Shown here: positions 32,833-44,094 of the stretch, piece by piece | How positions within the stretch are numbered: the stretch's first letter is position 1 | Layout: each line of letters opens with the position of its first letter | Assembly: GCA_965644315.1 (NCBI GenBank) | Contig: CBFFRQ010000031.1 | Span: 620,001 to 684,000 of the forward strand | Direction of reading: 5' to 3' | Length of the DNA stretch: 64,000 nucleotides | DNA from: Caecitellus pseudoparvulus | Taxonomy: Eukaryota; Bigyra: Bicosoecida | Notes under the pieces: model-generated | Databases searched by the model: none | What the model was told of the DNA's origin: nothing | The model's input: only the letters and a program-made list of their open reading frames with translations | Position numbers and translations under genes: made by a program

Positions 32833-34302
32833 ATGGCGGCCGCTGAAGCACCTCCAGCGACACAAGGCCCCCGTTACGTCCCAGTTAAGCAGCTGAAGGG
32901 CCACAAGCGCGGGGTCGCTCGAACTGTCTTCTCGCCAGACGGCACCAAGCTCGCCTCAGCGTCGGCGGACAAGACTGCCATCATTTGGGACACCGCGTCA
33001 GGGACGGTGCTTCACGTCCTTGGCGGGCACGAGCGTGGCTTGTCTGACATTGCATGGTCAGCATCAGGGGAGCACCTCGTCACCGCTTCCGATGACGCCA
33101 CTGCTCGCGTGTGGGAGGTGAACACTGTGGGTGTGCGAGGCTGTGGTTCACAGTTTGAACTGGCCAAGCGCCCTGGTGATCTCGCGGCACCCGTGCTTCC
33201 TGCTCCCACCTGTACAGGGCAAGTGCGTGGTTGTTTTGCGTGGCCACACGAACTACATCATGTGCGTGGACTACAACCCTCAAATGGACTTGGTTGCAAC
33301 TGGCAGCCATGACGAGAGCGTGCGGGTGTGGAATGCCAAGGACGGCACTTGCCAGAAGGTGCTCCCTGCACACTCTGACCCAGTCACATCAGTTCAATTC
33401 CACCCCACGGGGACACTTCTTTTGACTGCTAGCTTCGACGGGGTTGTGTACGTACCAGTAGCCGCCAAGCCCGTCATGACAGGACCGCTTGCAAGCACTT
33501 CTCGCACTCGCGTCCCCCTTCACCCGGATCTCAGACGGCTGTGGGATGTTGCCTCAGGCCAGTGCATGAAGACGCTGATTGACGACTTGTCACCTGCTGT
33601 GTGAGTCTGAGTGTGCGCGGGGGGGGTTCCCTCGCCGTTGTTTAGCTTGGCTCAGCCTGCTGACTGGCGCGCTCCTCTCACGATCGCAGTTCACATGCTC
33701 GGTTTTCCCCCAACGGCAAGTACATCCTCGCTTCCACGCTGAACAGTGAAATCCGCCTGTGGGACTACCAGAAAGCCTCCTCGAAAGGCTCTTTTGTGCG
33801 CCAGTTTCGTGGTCACGTGAACAAGCAGTTCTGCTTGTTCACGGACTTTGCGACAGTCCACGGCGTGCACGTAGTGTCAGGCAGTGAAGACGGCACTGTT
33901 TGCATCTGGGACCTGCAAAGCAAGGCCTTGGTGCAGCAGCTCGAAGGCCACTCGTGTGTGCCAATCTCCGTCTCGTGCCACCCGACGCTGCCCGTGTTGG
34001 CAACTTCCACATTGGAGCCAGAGAACTCAATCGTGCTGTGGGTGGACCAGGCTGCACCGGCACCCGTAGCTGTGGCCACCTCTGCCCCTAGCGCCTTTGA
34101 TGGCCTTGGTCTGCCTGCAGGGGCTCCGACCGCAGCAGCCCCCCCTGTGTCGGCTGCGCCCACGGCTCCTTCTGCAACTGCACAGGGTCAGGCCACAGCG
34201 GGCCCTCTCCCTGCCTCATCAAGTACTGAAGGCGCTTCACAGGTGCCCTTGCCCCCCACTGGCGGCTTAAAGCGACCGAGAGATGATGGTGGTCCCCAGT
34301 GA
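32833..34302 (+). CDS. WDR5: WDR5-like WD40 protein (COMPASS/MLL complex core subunit)
   Basis: Exons 32833-33126, 33218-33447, 33535-33600 and 33690-34302 encode 400 residues. Seven WD40 blades can be followed, beginning KQLKGHKRGVARTVFSPDG and SADKTAIIWD. The most diagnostic part is the fifth to seventh blades: CMKTLIDDLSPAVSHARFSP, NGKYILASTLNSEIRLWDY, GHVNKQFCLFTDF and VVSGSEDGTVCIWDLQ, closely matching WDR5 rather than generic WD40 proteins. WDR5 presents histone H3 and anchors SET1/MLL methyltransferase complexes in the nucleus. The N-terminus is short, as in the family. The C-terminus carries an extra Ala/Pro-rich tail of about 80 residues after the last blade, ending with KRPRDD. Confidence 0.9.
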
Positions 34303-34579
34303 TGCTGGCAGTCGGCTAGGGTTTGCCACCCTCAGTCAGGGGCGAAATGCAGTTGTGTCACGTTTCCTCCGCATTGACGAGGGGTGCCAACAACCCAACC
34401 CAAAACATGCACTGCGTCCATGCGTGGTTCGTATAGCACGACTCGCACTGTTCGCAAGTGCCGCTCCTCAATCCTCTTAGCACCTTGAGTTCGCCAGGCG
34501 GCAAGTTGACTGGCCCCGGTGCCTCGGCAGCTTTGGCGGTCAAAGCGGGCTTCTGGGACCTTAACCACGAACTTTCAAG

Positions 34580-36077
34580 ATGAATCGTATCAATGAAATC
34601 GAGTCTGACCGCCTCGTGTCCGTCGTGGGGGATGTGGCGCTGCAGCTGAGACAGGTGAGCCTGTCGCTGTGCGACCAGCGCCAGAGCTGTTGCCTTGCCT
34701 CTTCCTGCCGTTGGAAGTTGTGGGCACACGACGAGGCCCGCTCTCGATGTACAGCTGGCCTACATTCCCCTGGCTCGACACTCTGAGAAGTTGGCTGATC
34801 GACTGGGACGGTCGTCGGCAGCTGAAAAGTTCCTGCCAGAAACGCTGCCTACGTTGCGTGGTCAGGCTGCTGCTGAGGTGGCCTTCATGTCTGCTCAGCA
34901 GCACAAGGCATCAGGCACTGATGCCTACCGCAGTGCGGAAGGAAAGGATGTCCGTGAGGCTACTAGGACGCTCGTGCGGAGCTTGCAGGTGTCGGAAGCG
35001 GGGTCTGACGCCTTTGCTGGGGATGCCAAGCCAGCGACTCCGCCCGGGCAAAGCGACAGCCCCTCAGTGTCGGGCTTGGCAAGCCCACCAGGAGGCGCCC
35101 CTGTGCTATCGCGCACTGCCACAGACACTTCCCGCCTGCCCCCCTCTCCGTTCGTGCACGTGGACACGCCGTTGTCTTCTGCAATTGCCCGGCCATCATC
35201 TGCCGCGGGCGTGTCACCTGAGTGTTCGCTGGTGACTGTCCTGCAGCGCGGGAAACTGCGTCCATCCCCCGCAGCGACGTCAGTCGCAGCTGTGCTGGCC
35301 CAGCTGCAGGTGGTGCTGCGCTCTCGACTGGCTGTGTCCGCAGAGCAGGGTCGGCAGCGAGCAGCCAAGGTACGCTCCTTTGAAGAACGCATCCTGGAAG
35401 AGGGGGCCCAGCTGAACACGCTGAAGGCCAACTTGCGAGCCCAGCGCGCGGAGCGAGAAGCTGACAGCAACGCAGCAGACGATCAAATTGCAAAGCTGAC
35501 GGCAGAAATCGAGCTGCTGCGCAGTCGAGGGGACAAGGAGCGCACTTCGCTTCGCGAGTTTGTCTCCTCCCACTCCGCGTCCCAGGCGTCTGCACACGGG
35601 GACGTGTTGTCACACCTGAACAAGCAGCTGCAAGAACAAATGGCGCAGCACGCGCTGGCTGTGCGGCAGTCCGAGGAGGCGGAGAAGGCAGTGCGGCGGC
35701 GCCGTGACGCCTTCCGGGCCGACCTCATCACAAACATCCTTGCGGAGTACGACAGCCAGATGCTGACGCTGCAGAAGCAGGTGGAGGCGGTGACGGCGCT
35801 GAAGGCCGACGTGGGTGCGCGGCTGGCTGTGCTGCGGGAACACTTCGGAGTTGTGGGCTCCAATGCCGGGGCTGCCCAGCAAGAGTCCGACGCGGCCCAC
35901 GAAGAGGAAGTGCAGCGCCACAAAGACTTCCTGCGCAAGTATGGCCCCGCCGTGCGGACGATCGAGCGTGCTCGTGGGAAGGTGCTGGATGAACGCCGCG
36001 AGGCAGCGCAGCGAAAGAAGAAGCGCAGAGGCCGAGGCAAGTCCCGGTCCAGCTCGCGTCGAAGCGGCAGGCGTTGA
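34580..36077 (+). CDS. Coiled-coil protein, possibly axonemal (DRC10/IQCD-like)
   Basis: Exons 34580-34654 and 34755-36077 encode 465 residues. The N-terminal 80 residues are helical (MNRINEIESDRLVSVVGDVA). A Ser/Pro-rich linker follows (about 100-190), then long coiled coils (about 225-430; SFEERILEEGAQLNTLKANL, AKLTAEIELLRS). The tail is strongly basic (KKKRRGRGKSR). The segment ILAEYDSQMLTLQKQVEAV ... LREHFGVV resembles the conserved central part of DRC10/IQCD, a nexin-dynein regulatory complex subunit, but I see no clear IQ motif, so this is only a suggestion. The genomic context (IRE1 downstream, WDR5 upstream) gives no functional hint. Confidence 0.6.
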
Positions 36078-36191
36078 AGCCACGCCACGCGGGGGAGCCT
36101 AGAAAATTCAACGCACCCCGTGACTGCCCCCTTTCCGTGCTGAGCTGCCCGTCAAACGTGGTATGCTGGCTGTCACTCTGCTGCTCGAAGC

Positions 36192-39100
36192 ATGGCGCGG
36201 CCTTGGGCAGCAGCAGCTGCGCTGGTTGCATGTGTGCTTTGCTGCACGTGCCTTCAAGCAGGCTCCTTGCCGCCTACCAGCCAAGCCAACACGCCTGGAG
36301 AGCATCACCAGGCCGCTCTGCTGAAGCGACCGCGAGGCAGCCCAGCTGCATCGCGCAGGACACCAGCCAGGTGAGCTGGCCAGCCCTCGTCACTGGCACG
36401 GCCACGTGGCTCATATGCCTTTGCATGGCTTCTCAGAGACCCTGACGTGACAGAGTCATATGAACAGCTTCTACTAGTGTCAACGCTGGATGGTGCCTTC
36501 AGAGCTGTCGATTCGCTCTCTGGAAGAGTCCTTGTGCGTGCCTGCGAGATGGAGCGACAGGTCAATTTCCGCGACATCCCCTTGCCACGCCTGCCGCGTC
36601 ACAGTGGACAGTTGAGACGCACACGCCGCTGGTGGCCTCCCAACAGAATACAACAGCTTCCTCCTCCGCCTTGCTCGTTCCTGCAACTGATGGGTCATTG
36701 CTGGTGCATTCAGGCGAAGCGCTGCACGCGTTGCCGTACACGGCGCCCGAGCTGGTGCAGGTATCCCCTGTGAATGATGGACGGGGCACAGCCTTCTTAG
36801 GAAGCACGAAGAGCCACCTCCTGGGCATCCATATTTCAACGGGGCATCTGGTGCAGCACCTCTCCGTGCACGGTCCGGAGGAGGCCACGTGCAGCAGTCG
36901 GTCAGGGGGCCCGCCTGGCGCCGGGCCCTGCGATGGCCAGGGCGACATCCTCTGGCTCAAGCGGCGAGATCACAGTATCCGTGCAGTGGAGCTGCCAAGC
37001 AGTGCCTCCGGCTCTGCGGTGGGCATTTGGAACGTTTCTGTCGGGCAGCTCCTCTTCGACGACGTGCACGTGCACGTGCCGACGGGCTCCTGCGCCGGGC
37101 ACAGCCACTGGCAAGGCATGCAGGCATGTGCGGCCTGGGCCATGGTGGAGCCCCTTCCTCTACTCTCTGCGACGACGCAGGGGACGTTGATGGCTTCCCA
37201 TGCCCTTTCTGGACACCTCCTCTGGTCCCTTCGCTTGGGGTCGCCAGTCGTGGACGTGCGCGCCTTGGCGGTGTGCTCTGGGCGACACACAGGAGGCCCG
37301 CGGCTGCTCCCCATCGCGTCCAAGGCCGGCATTGATTGGGAAGGTGCACGCTTGCAGGGTTCCTACCCAGTCCTGCAGCGCCTGCGAGTATCGCAGCTGT
37401 GGCCGGGAGAGGAGGAGCAGGAGGCTGCTGGCCGTGTTCCGCCCACGGGGGCAGATGTGTTCATCGGGCACGAGGCAACTCCAAGTGGGCCTTCCTTGTA
37501 TGCTCTGCCGCGGGGAGGGCAGGAGGATGTGCCCGGGCAGCCGCTTTCGCGTGTTGTAGCGCAGTGGGCTCCGCCTCCCCTTGCACTAGGGGTGTCCACA
37601 GACGCCGCCCTGCGAGCTGCTGCAGTGCCCACCTGTGCGGCAGAGGAGGAGCAAGCGCTGCCCGCTGCACTGCTGGACTTCAACAAAGCGGGCGAAGCGC
37701 AAGTGTGCGAGGAGCAAGTGCCTGCTCTCCAGCCTGTTGTGCAGCCTGCTCCCAGGTGTGGCTCCGGCGTCGGCGCTGCTGCCTGCATTTCGGGCGTGTA
37801 CTCTGCTGCCGCTGGCTTCATGCGCTCGGCCCCCGGCGGGCTCCCGGCACGCCCGGGCATCGCACCACCGCCAATACCTGCCATGCCAGATGTGCAGGTG
37901 CCGCTCCCTCCAGGGCACCTGCTGCCGCAACCTGGGAATCCGTGGGACCCACAGTGGGGCCCAGCCTCCCCTCCTCGGCGGCCAGACACTGCGCACCGCC
38001 GGTCTTTGACCCCTGGCTCCAGTTCGCCGACGTCAGGCAGCACCGCGCCCCGGCTTGAGCTGGGGAATCTGTCCACCTCCCTGGTGCACCTGCCTGTCAC
38101 GCCCACCGCGCCCCTTCCAGGTGCACCACTGCAGCCCATCAAAGTGGACGCAAGCCCAGTCATGGAGCAGCCAGTGGTGTTGGCAGACCACCGAGGGCGG
38201 CCACTGGCGGTGTATCTGTGGACCACTCGACGCACGCCGGTGCTGTCACCGCACGGGCACGCAGTGCTGGAGCAAAAGGCAGACGGCTCGTTCGTGCCCC
38301 AAACTGTTGTCATTGCTGGGGAGCGTTACCTTGGCGGGCGGCAAGGCTCACGGGTGGATGTGGTGTTCTCGAAGGACTTTGAGGCAGACTTCCTCACCCG
38401 CACAGTGTCTGCTGTGTGGGATGGGGAGGATGCCGAGCCAGTGCCCACCCCGGCCCGCTCCCCCCGGAGTGAAGTTGGCTTTGCCGGCCACGCTGAGCTG
38501 GACTTGCTGGTGTCCCACTTGACAAGCCGGTATGGGGGGGTGACAACCATTTCAGCGCCACCCCACATCCAGGCGCTGCTGGAGTGGGGCTGGCCTGCCT
38601 CCACACTTGGCCTGCAGCTGGCTGCGGACACAGTGCGACAGCGCATGTCCCACCACATGCGCTCCTTGTTCCCAGAAGTGAACTTGAACCTGCAGCCAGC
38701 AGCAGGGTGGGCCACCTGGCAGGTGGTGTTGGCAGCGCTGGCGGCCGCGGCCAGTGTGGGCGTACTGGGGCTGGGCTTGTGGGTGGCTCAGCGAGGAAAT
38801 GGGGAAGGGCAGCGGGAAGGTGCAGGAGGACCCCCACCACTGCCCCCCATTCACGTTGCGGACAAGCCGGCGCGGCTGCCTTCGGTGCCTGCGTCCCCAG
38901 TACAGCCTGCTTCCCCTGAGGAGGTTGAGGTCGACGGGGCAGTGTTCCGGAAGCTGGGGCAGCAGGGCTTGCTGGTGGGCCAGGCCATCCTCGGCAAGGG
39001 TTCGCATGGCACTGTGGTGCTGGATGGGCGCCTGCGTTCTCGCCCAGTGGCCGTGAAGCGCATGCTGCGCAGCTTCTACGACCTTGCCCAGCGGGAGGTG

Positions 39101-41575
39101 GACCTGCTCATTCGCAGTGACGGCCACCCAAACATCGTGCGATACTTTGCTTGTGCAGAGGAGTCAGACTTTGTCTTCTTGGCCCTGGAGCGCTGCGAGT
39201 GCACCCTGGCCCAAGCCCTGCAAGGCGTTGCACAGCGGCGGGCAGGGCTCGCACGGCGAGTGCGGGGCCTACTGCAGCCTACGGGGCGGCGCCGGCGAGG
39301 CGGCACGCGGGGTAAAGGGCGCTCCGTCGGGCCCATGCCTGGGGAGAACTCCTTCGACGCTCTGTGGGTGGACGACGGGGAGGATTCTGACGGCGGGGGC
39401 CAGGCCACAGGGCGGGCACAGCCGGCACACCCCGGCACAGTGCAGGACGACCCCGCAGCATGGCTGCCTGTGCCGCTGCCCAGCGACGGCTCGAGGATGT
39501 TTTTGCACAGCCTGGTGTCGGGCATGGCCCACCTCCACTCCAGTTGCCGCATCGTGCACCGTGACCTGAAGCCAGGGAACGTCTTGCTGGCCCGGGCACA
39601 CCGCCCTGCTCGAGTGGTGGAAGCAGAGGGCGCGCCCGGCGGTACACATTCCAAGTCTGTCAAGCACGGGCGAGTGCCGCTGTGGACGGCGGAGTGTGGC
39701 GCGTGGGGCGGCCGGTGGGTTCCGAAGATCTCAGACATGGGCTTGGGCAAGCAGCTGCACGGTGGCAGCAGCATCACCGACCCTGCCCGGCGCCGGAGCC
39801 AAGCCACCGGCAGTGGGGATAGCTCAGGCCACCTGCGCATGGGCCGCGGCGCTGGGGACGCCTCCACTGACACGGCAGGGGTGGCTGGCACGGTGGGGTG
39901 GCAGGCGCCCGAGCTGCTGGCGCAGATCTTCGGCCAGAGCCCTGGCACGTTGGCCAGCTCGGGCGCCCCCTCCCTGCCCTTAGCTGTCGGGGAGCCTGAG
40001 ACCTCTGTGCAGTGGGACCGCCTTCGCCCGATGCAGGTTGTGGCGGCGTGGGCGGCGTCTGATGCAGACTGGCTGCCCGCCATGCCGGTGCACCTACTGC
40101 CGGAGGGCTCCCTCGGCTCCGCTGAGGCGCAGCAGGCGGCTAGTCAGATACAGACAGAGGGCACTGACGACGCAGGCGTGGATGGACCTGGGCAGAAGCG
40201 TGCTGTGGACGTCTGGGCCATGGGGTGCATGCTGTATGCGGTGGTGGACGCGGCAGGGCACCCCTTCGGACCGGTGCTGTCTCGGCAGGAGCGCGTCTTG
40301 CGCGGGCAGCATGACCTGTCCCGCATCGCCCACCTGCCTGAGCTGGGGCACTTGCTGCGAGGCATGCTGGCCACGCGCCCCTCCCAGCGCCCCCGCAGTG
40401 TGGAGGTGCTGGAGCACCCCTTCTTCTGGTCTGATGCCCGGCGCTGTGCGTTCCTGCAGGAGGTGTCAGACCGCTTAGACCGGGAGGGTGCGCAGTGCCC
40501 CGCTGTGGCTGCGCTGGACGCGTTGACGCCTGCTGTATGTGGTGGGCGGGGGGGCGCAGCAGGCTGGGGGCGGCGTCTGCCAGCACCCCTCCTGGCAGAC
40601 GCCACTGCCCGGCGGTCGTACGATTTCAGCCGCCTCAGCGAGCTGCTGCGCCTGTTCCGCAACCAGCGCCACCACTTCCGGGAGCTATCACGCGCCAGCC
40701 TGGACGCCATCGTGCGGGGGGCAGGCCTGGCGCAGAGCGCGTCCAGCAGCTTGCAGAGCCAGGACGTGCCCACCGCGCTGCTGCGTTTCTTCACCGCACC
40801 CCCGCGATTCCCACGTCTGCTCATGGCAGCTTACGCTGTGGCAACGTGGTACTTTGCCCACGAACCCGAATTTGTAGCGCTGCTGGGCCCCCGCACCACT
40901 GCCAAGTGGGGGGTGCTGGCGCAGCTGCAGTACGTGCCGAGTGCGCCTGCCAGCCCTGCAAGGGAGGGGGGCATGCCCGCCACGCCAGCACCAGCGCCAG
41001 CAACGCCTAAACGCACCCCTAAGCGGCAGACGCTCACCTCAAAGCCAGCTGCGACGCCCCCCACCCAGCGGCCCCTCGCTGCAGCCGCCACGCCCAAGCC
41101 TGCATCCACCCCGCAGCCTTGGCTCCTGCCCCAAGCGGAGTGGCTGGCTGCAGCTGCCAGCAGCAGCCAGGCTGCCCGGGACGAGCGGCTGTGGATCTCC
41201 CGTTCAGGGGACGTAGATGGAGGTGGACAGCCGCTGCGGGGTGCCAGTGTCGTGTACGAGGGGGGCTTGGCGGTTCGCGCAGGGGACGGCGCGCCAGTGA
41301 CCCCCGTGGTGTGTGCATGGGGGGGGGCTCCAGGCCCCTCTCGAGGACTGCACCTGACCACGCGATTCAAGGGCGGTGGCAACACAGGGGGTGCCCGGTA
41401 CAAGGCGGCAGTGTGTTCGGATTGGGCCAACAAGGCTGGCCTCTGCCGGCGCGGAATCAGGTGTGACTTCGCGCACGGAAAGGTTGAAGTCACCCGTCGT
41501 GCACCTGCCCTGCTTCCTCACTCAGCTGGTGCCTGGGAGGCTGCGCTGCAGGCGGAGCTCGCGCAGCTCAAGTGA
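36192..41575 (+). CDS. IRE1: IRE1 ER-stress sensor kinase/RNase with C-terminal CCCH zinc finger
   Basis: Exons 36192-36370, 36437-36533 and 36605-41575 encode 1748 residues. In order: signal peptide (ARPWAAAAALVACVLCCTCL); luminal sensor starting LLLVSTLDGAFRAVDSLSGR followed by WTVETHTPL; a long Pro-rich luminal segment; membrane span about 794-816; kinase domain (GKGSHGT about 888, VAVKRM about 908, HRDLKPGN about 1077, SDMGLGK about 1135, KRAVDVWAMGCMLY); KEN RNase about 1431-1530 (RLSELLRLFRNQRHHFREL, PRFPRLL) with the catalytic Arg, Asn and His present. The end (about 1694-1720) is a zinc finger, C-x9-C-x5-C-x3-H. The kinase contains large inserts after the hinge, in the activation loop and before the final lobe. 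IRE1 splices a bZIP mRNA in the unfolded-protein response. Confidence 0.94.
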
Positions 41576-41958
41576 GCGTTCGCACTGGTCAGAGGTTGTG
41601 TGCGCGGCGCAGACCAACTGCACCAGCCTGGAGCAAAGTTCTGCAGAAACGCCCGCTTCGCCACGTGTGCAGGCATGGCAGCACTCGCGGCGGGTCAATT
41701 TAAACACCGGAAATGTCGTCGTTGTCAGGAGTACGCCAGCTTCACGCGCTTGAGAGTGCCGGCACGCCATCGAGCTGCCCAGGAGCCTCCCCACGCTCCC
41801 CAGGCACGAACTATTGGTCTCGCGGAAACGCGGACCCTTGCAGTGTACCGGAGGCCACCTCCGCAGCTGCTCGCATCCCAAGTGTGGGACACAGTGGAGT
41901 TTGGGTTTATGGAAGTGCACTCGCAGTTTCAATTTCACCCCAGACCCCAATCAGAGGC
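41576..41958. other. Intergenic region
   Basis: This 383-bp gap separates IRE1 from the carrier gene. An open frame in phase with the carrier start extends back to 41713, but its sequence looks non-coding (mixed composition, no conserved motif). Confidence 0.4.
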
Positions 41959-44063
41959 ATGGCAGAGGAATCGCAGGTTACCACGGCAGCAGGAGGTGCA
42001 ATGTCGGTCAGCAGCGCTGACGGGCGCCCGGCAAGCACTTCCTGCTCCAAAGTCCCGCAACACCTGAGGGAGGAACACCCGAAGCTGTTTAAAGTCTTCA
42101 ACCAGCTGGATGTCGGTGCGTGGCTGAGCACCCTGGCGCGGCGCGGAATTTGCCGTCACCAACCAACGCACTTTCTGCCAGCTCTTGCGGCAGGGGCAGC
42201 GCTCCCTGTCCACCCCTATCGCTCCAGAAGTAGGCCGCTTACACCCTTCCCTGCAATTCTCCACCCCCTTTACAGACAACAGCGGGCGGATTTCCCAGGC
42301 CGAGTTGGTGGCGCATTTCTCCAAGCATGCCGACGAGCTGGACAGCATGACGGTGTCGCCAGAGGAGGTGGGGGACCAGGCTGTGCACCTGCTGAGCGTC
42401 GTGGACCAGGATCGCAGCAAGACCGTCAGCTTTGAGGAGTTCGTCAAGTGCGTTGTCCCTGCTGGCCGCCCCGCACCGCCCTCGCCAGCAAGCACGAATT
42501 CGCACCACTCCCCTCCACAGTGCGTTCGGCGAGGTGCACAACCCAACGAAGGCATCCATCAGCCAGGAGTGGACTGATCGAGCAGGCCTAGCATGGTACC
42601 TCGGAGACGACCATGAAGGCCAGTTCAAGCCGTGGCATCTGCTGCTGGCCGGTGGCCTGGGCGGCCTGGTGTCTCGCATGGTTACGGCTCCCGCAGAGCG
42701 TGTGCGCCTCATCCTGCAAGCGCGAGGTCTGGCCGGCGGGGGCCCCCTGGAGGTCTTCCGCCGCGTGGTGGCCACCGAGGGCGTCCGTGCGTTGTGGAGG
42801 TCCAACCTCGCCTCCTGTCTGCAGGTGTTCCCCAACGGCGCCACCATCTGCCTCGTGTACGGGGGGGCATCGCAGGCCATCGCCAACTCCCTGGGCCGCG
42901 ACCTGAACATGTGGGAGCGCTTGGCGTGTGGCGGCTTGGCAGGCGCCTCTGCTGGCCTCGTCACCCACCCCTTGGAGCTGATCCGGACACGCCTTGCGGT
43001 GCAGAGCAGCATGCCGGCCCCCGGGGGCCTCTCCATGGCTGGCGTCCCAAGCACCCTGCGGTGTGTGTCGTCCACGTCTGTGGGGGGCGTTGGCACGGGC
43101 GCCTTGCGAGGCTCCGGCGTCGCCATGTCCTCTGCGAAGGGGGCCCACCAGCCCCCCGCCAGCACCACCATGCCGCTGGCCAGGGTGGTGGGGTCTAGGC
43201 CCCCCACTGGGCAGGCCAGCACGCCCTCCACGCTGCAGCGCGTGCAGCCTGCGCCTGCGTCACCCACGCCGACGCCCTCGCGCACGCACCCGGCCAACCC
43301 CCCCGCCCGCGCCATGCACGTCGTGTCGGCCTCCAACCCTTGGCGCGTCCCCAGCTTCGCCTCCCTCTTGAACAAGGGGACCACGGGCGGCCTCCTGGCG
43401 TCTGCCGTGCGACGTGTGACGGGAGAGGCGGCCGCGCTGCCTCGGGCGTGGGGCGCCGGCGGGCTGTACAGCGGCGTTCTAGATGCCGCCGGGCGCATTT
43501 ACGCGCGGGACGGCGTCCGGGGCTTCTACCGTGGCTTGGGCCCCTCCCTCGTCGCCTCCACGGTCTTTGTCTCCATCATGCAGTCCGCTTTCGACAGCAT
43601 CGTGTCCCGAGCGCGCTCCCCTCAGGGCCTCGCCGGCATCCACTGGCAGTGCCAGGACCTCACCCTCACTGTCCTGGCAGGCCTGGGGGCGGGTTGTCTG
43701 GCGCAGCTCGCGGTGCACCCGGTGGATACCGTCAAGCGCCGCATGATGACCCTGCGCATGCGCTCGGCCCGGTCCCAAACTGCCTGGAACCTGGCACGCA
43801 ACGTCGTGACACGGGAGGGTGGCTGGCGGGCGCTGTACGCTGGCGTGACCCCCGCCCTGGGCAAGGTCGTCCCCGCAGTCATCATCTCCCTCGCCGTGCG
43901 CGAGCTGGTGCTGGGACGAGCCCGGCACTCGGTCGCGCTGGACTCTGTGAACACTAGCGCTGCCCTGCGTGTGGAGTTGCCCTCCGCCACGCAGTGGCTG
44001 CGCCCTTCTTGGGCTGTGCCCCGTGCACACCCCGTCAAGGCCCCTCCCAAGGGGCAGTCGTGA
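41959..44063 (+). CDS. EF-hand mitochondrial carrier (SCaMC/ATP-Mg-Pi type)
   Basis: Exons 41959-42115, 42276-42447 and 42521-44063 encode 623 residues. The splice at 42115/42276 restores FNQLDVDNSGRISQAELV, an EF-hand loop; a second loop follows (VDQDRSKTVSFEEFV). Then come three mitochondrial carrier repeats with PxE/D signatures: APAERVRLILQ, HPLELIRTRLAVQ and HPVDTVKRRMM. Calcium-regulated carriers of this build exchange ATP-Mg for phosphate across the inner membrane. The matrix loop of the second repeat carries an unusual insert of about 140 residues, low-complexity and Pro/Ala/Thr-rich (about 43010-43430). Only two EF-hands are evident, fewer than the four in animal SCaMC. The stop lies 31 bp from the stop of the convergent TBC gene. 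Confidence 0.85.
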
Positions 44064-44094
44064 GGGCCGCCTCATGCGCGGCAATGCATTGCTG

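Noticed and set aside
41576-41958. Possible TGTAA polyadenylation signal typical of Chlamydomonas-type green algae
   Set aside because: I looked downstream of the stops at 24038, 31046 and 41575 and did not see TGTAA, so it cannot be used as lineage evidence.
41713-41958. Upstream in-frame extension of the EF-hand carrier
   Set aside because: The extra residues show no targeting or conserved pattern, and the ATG at 41959 leads quickly into the EF-hand region.
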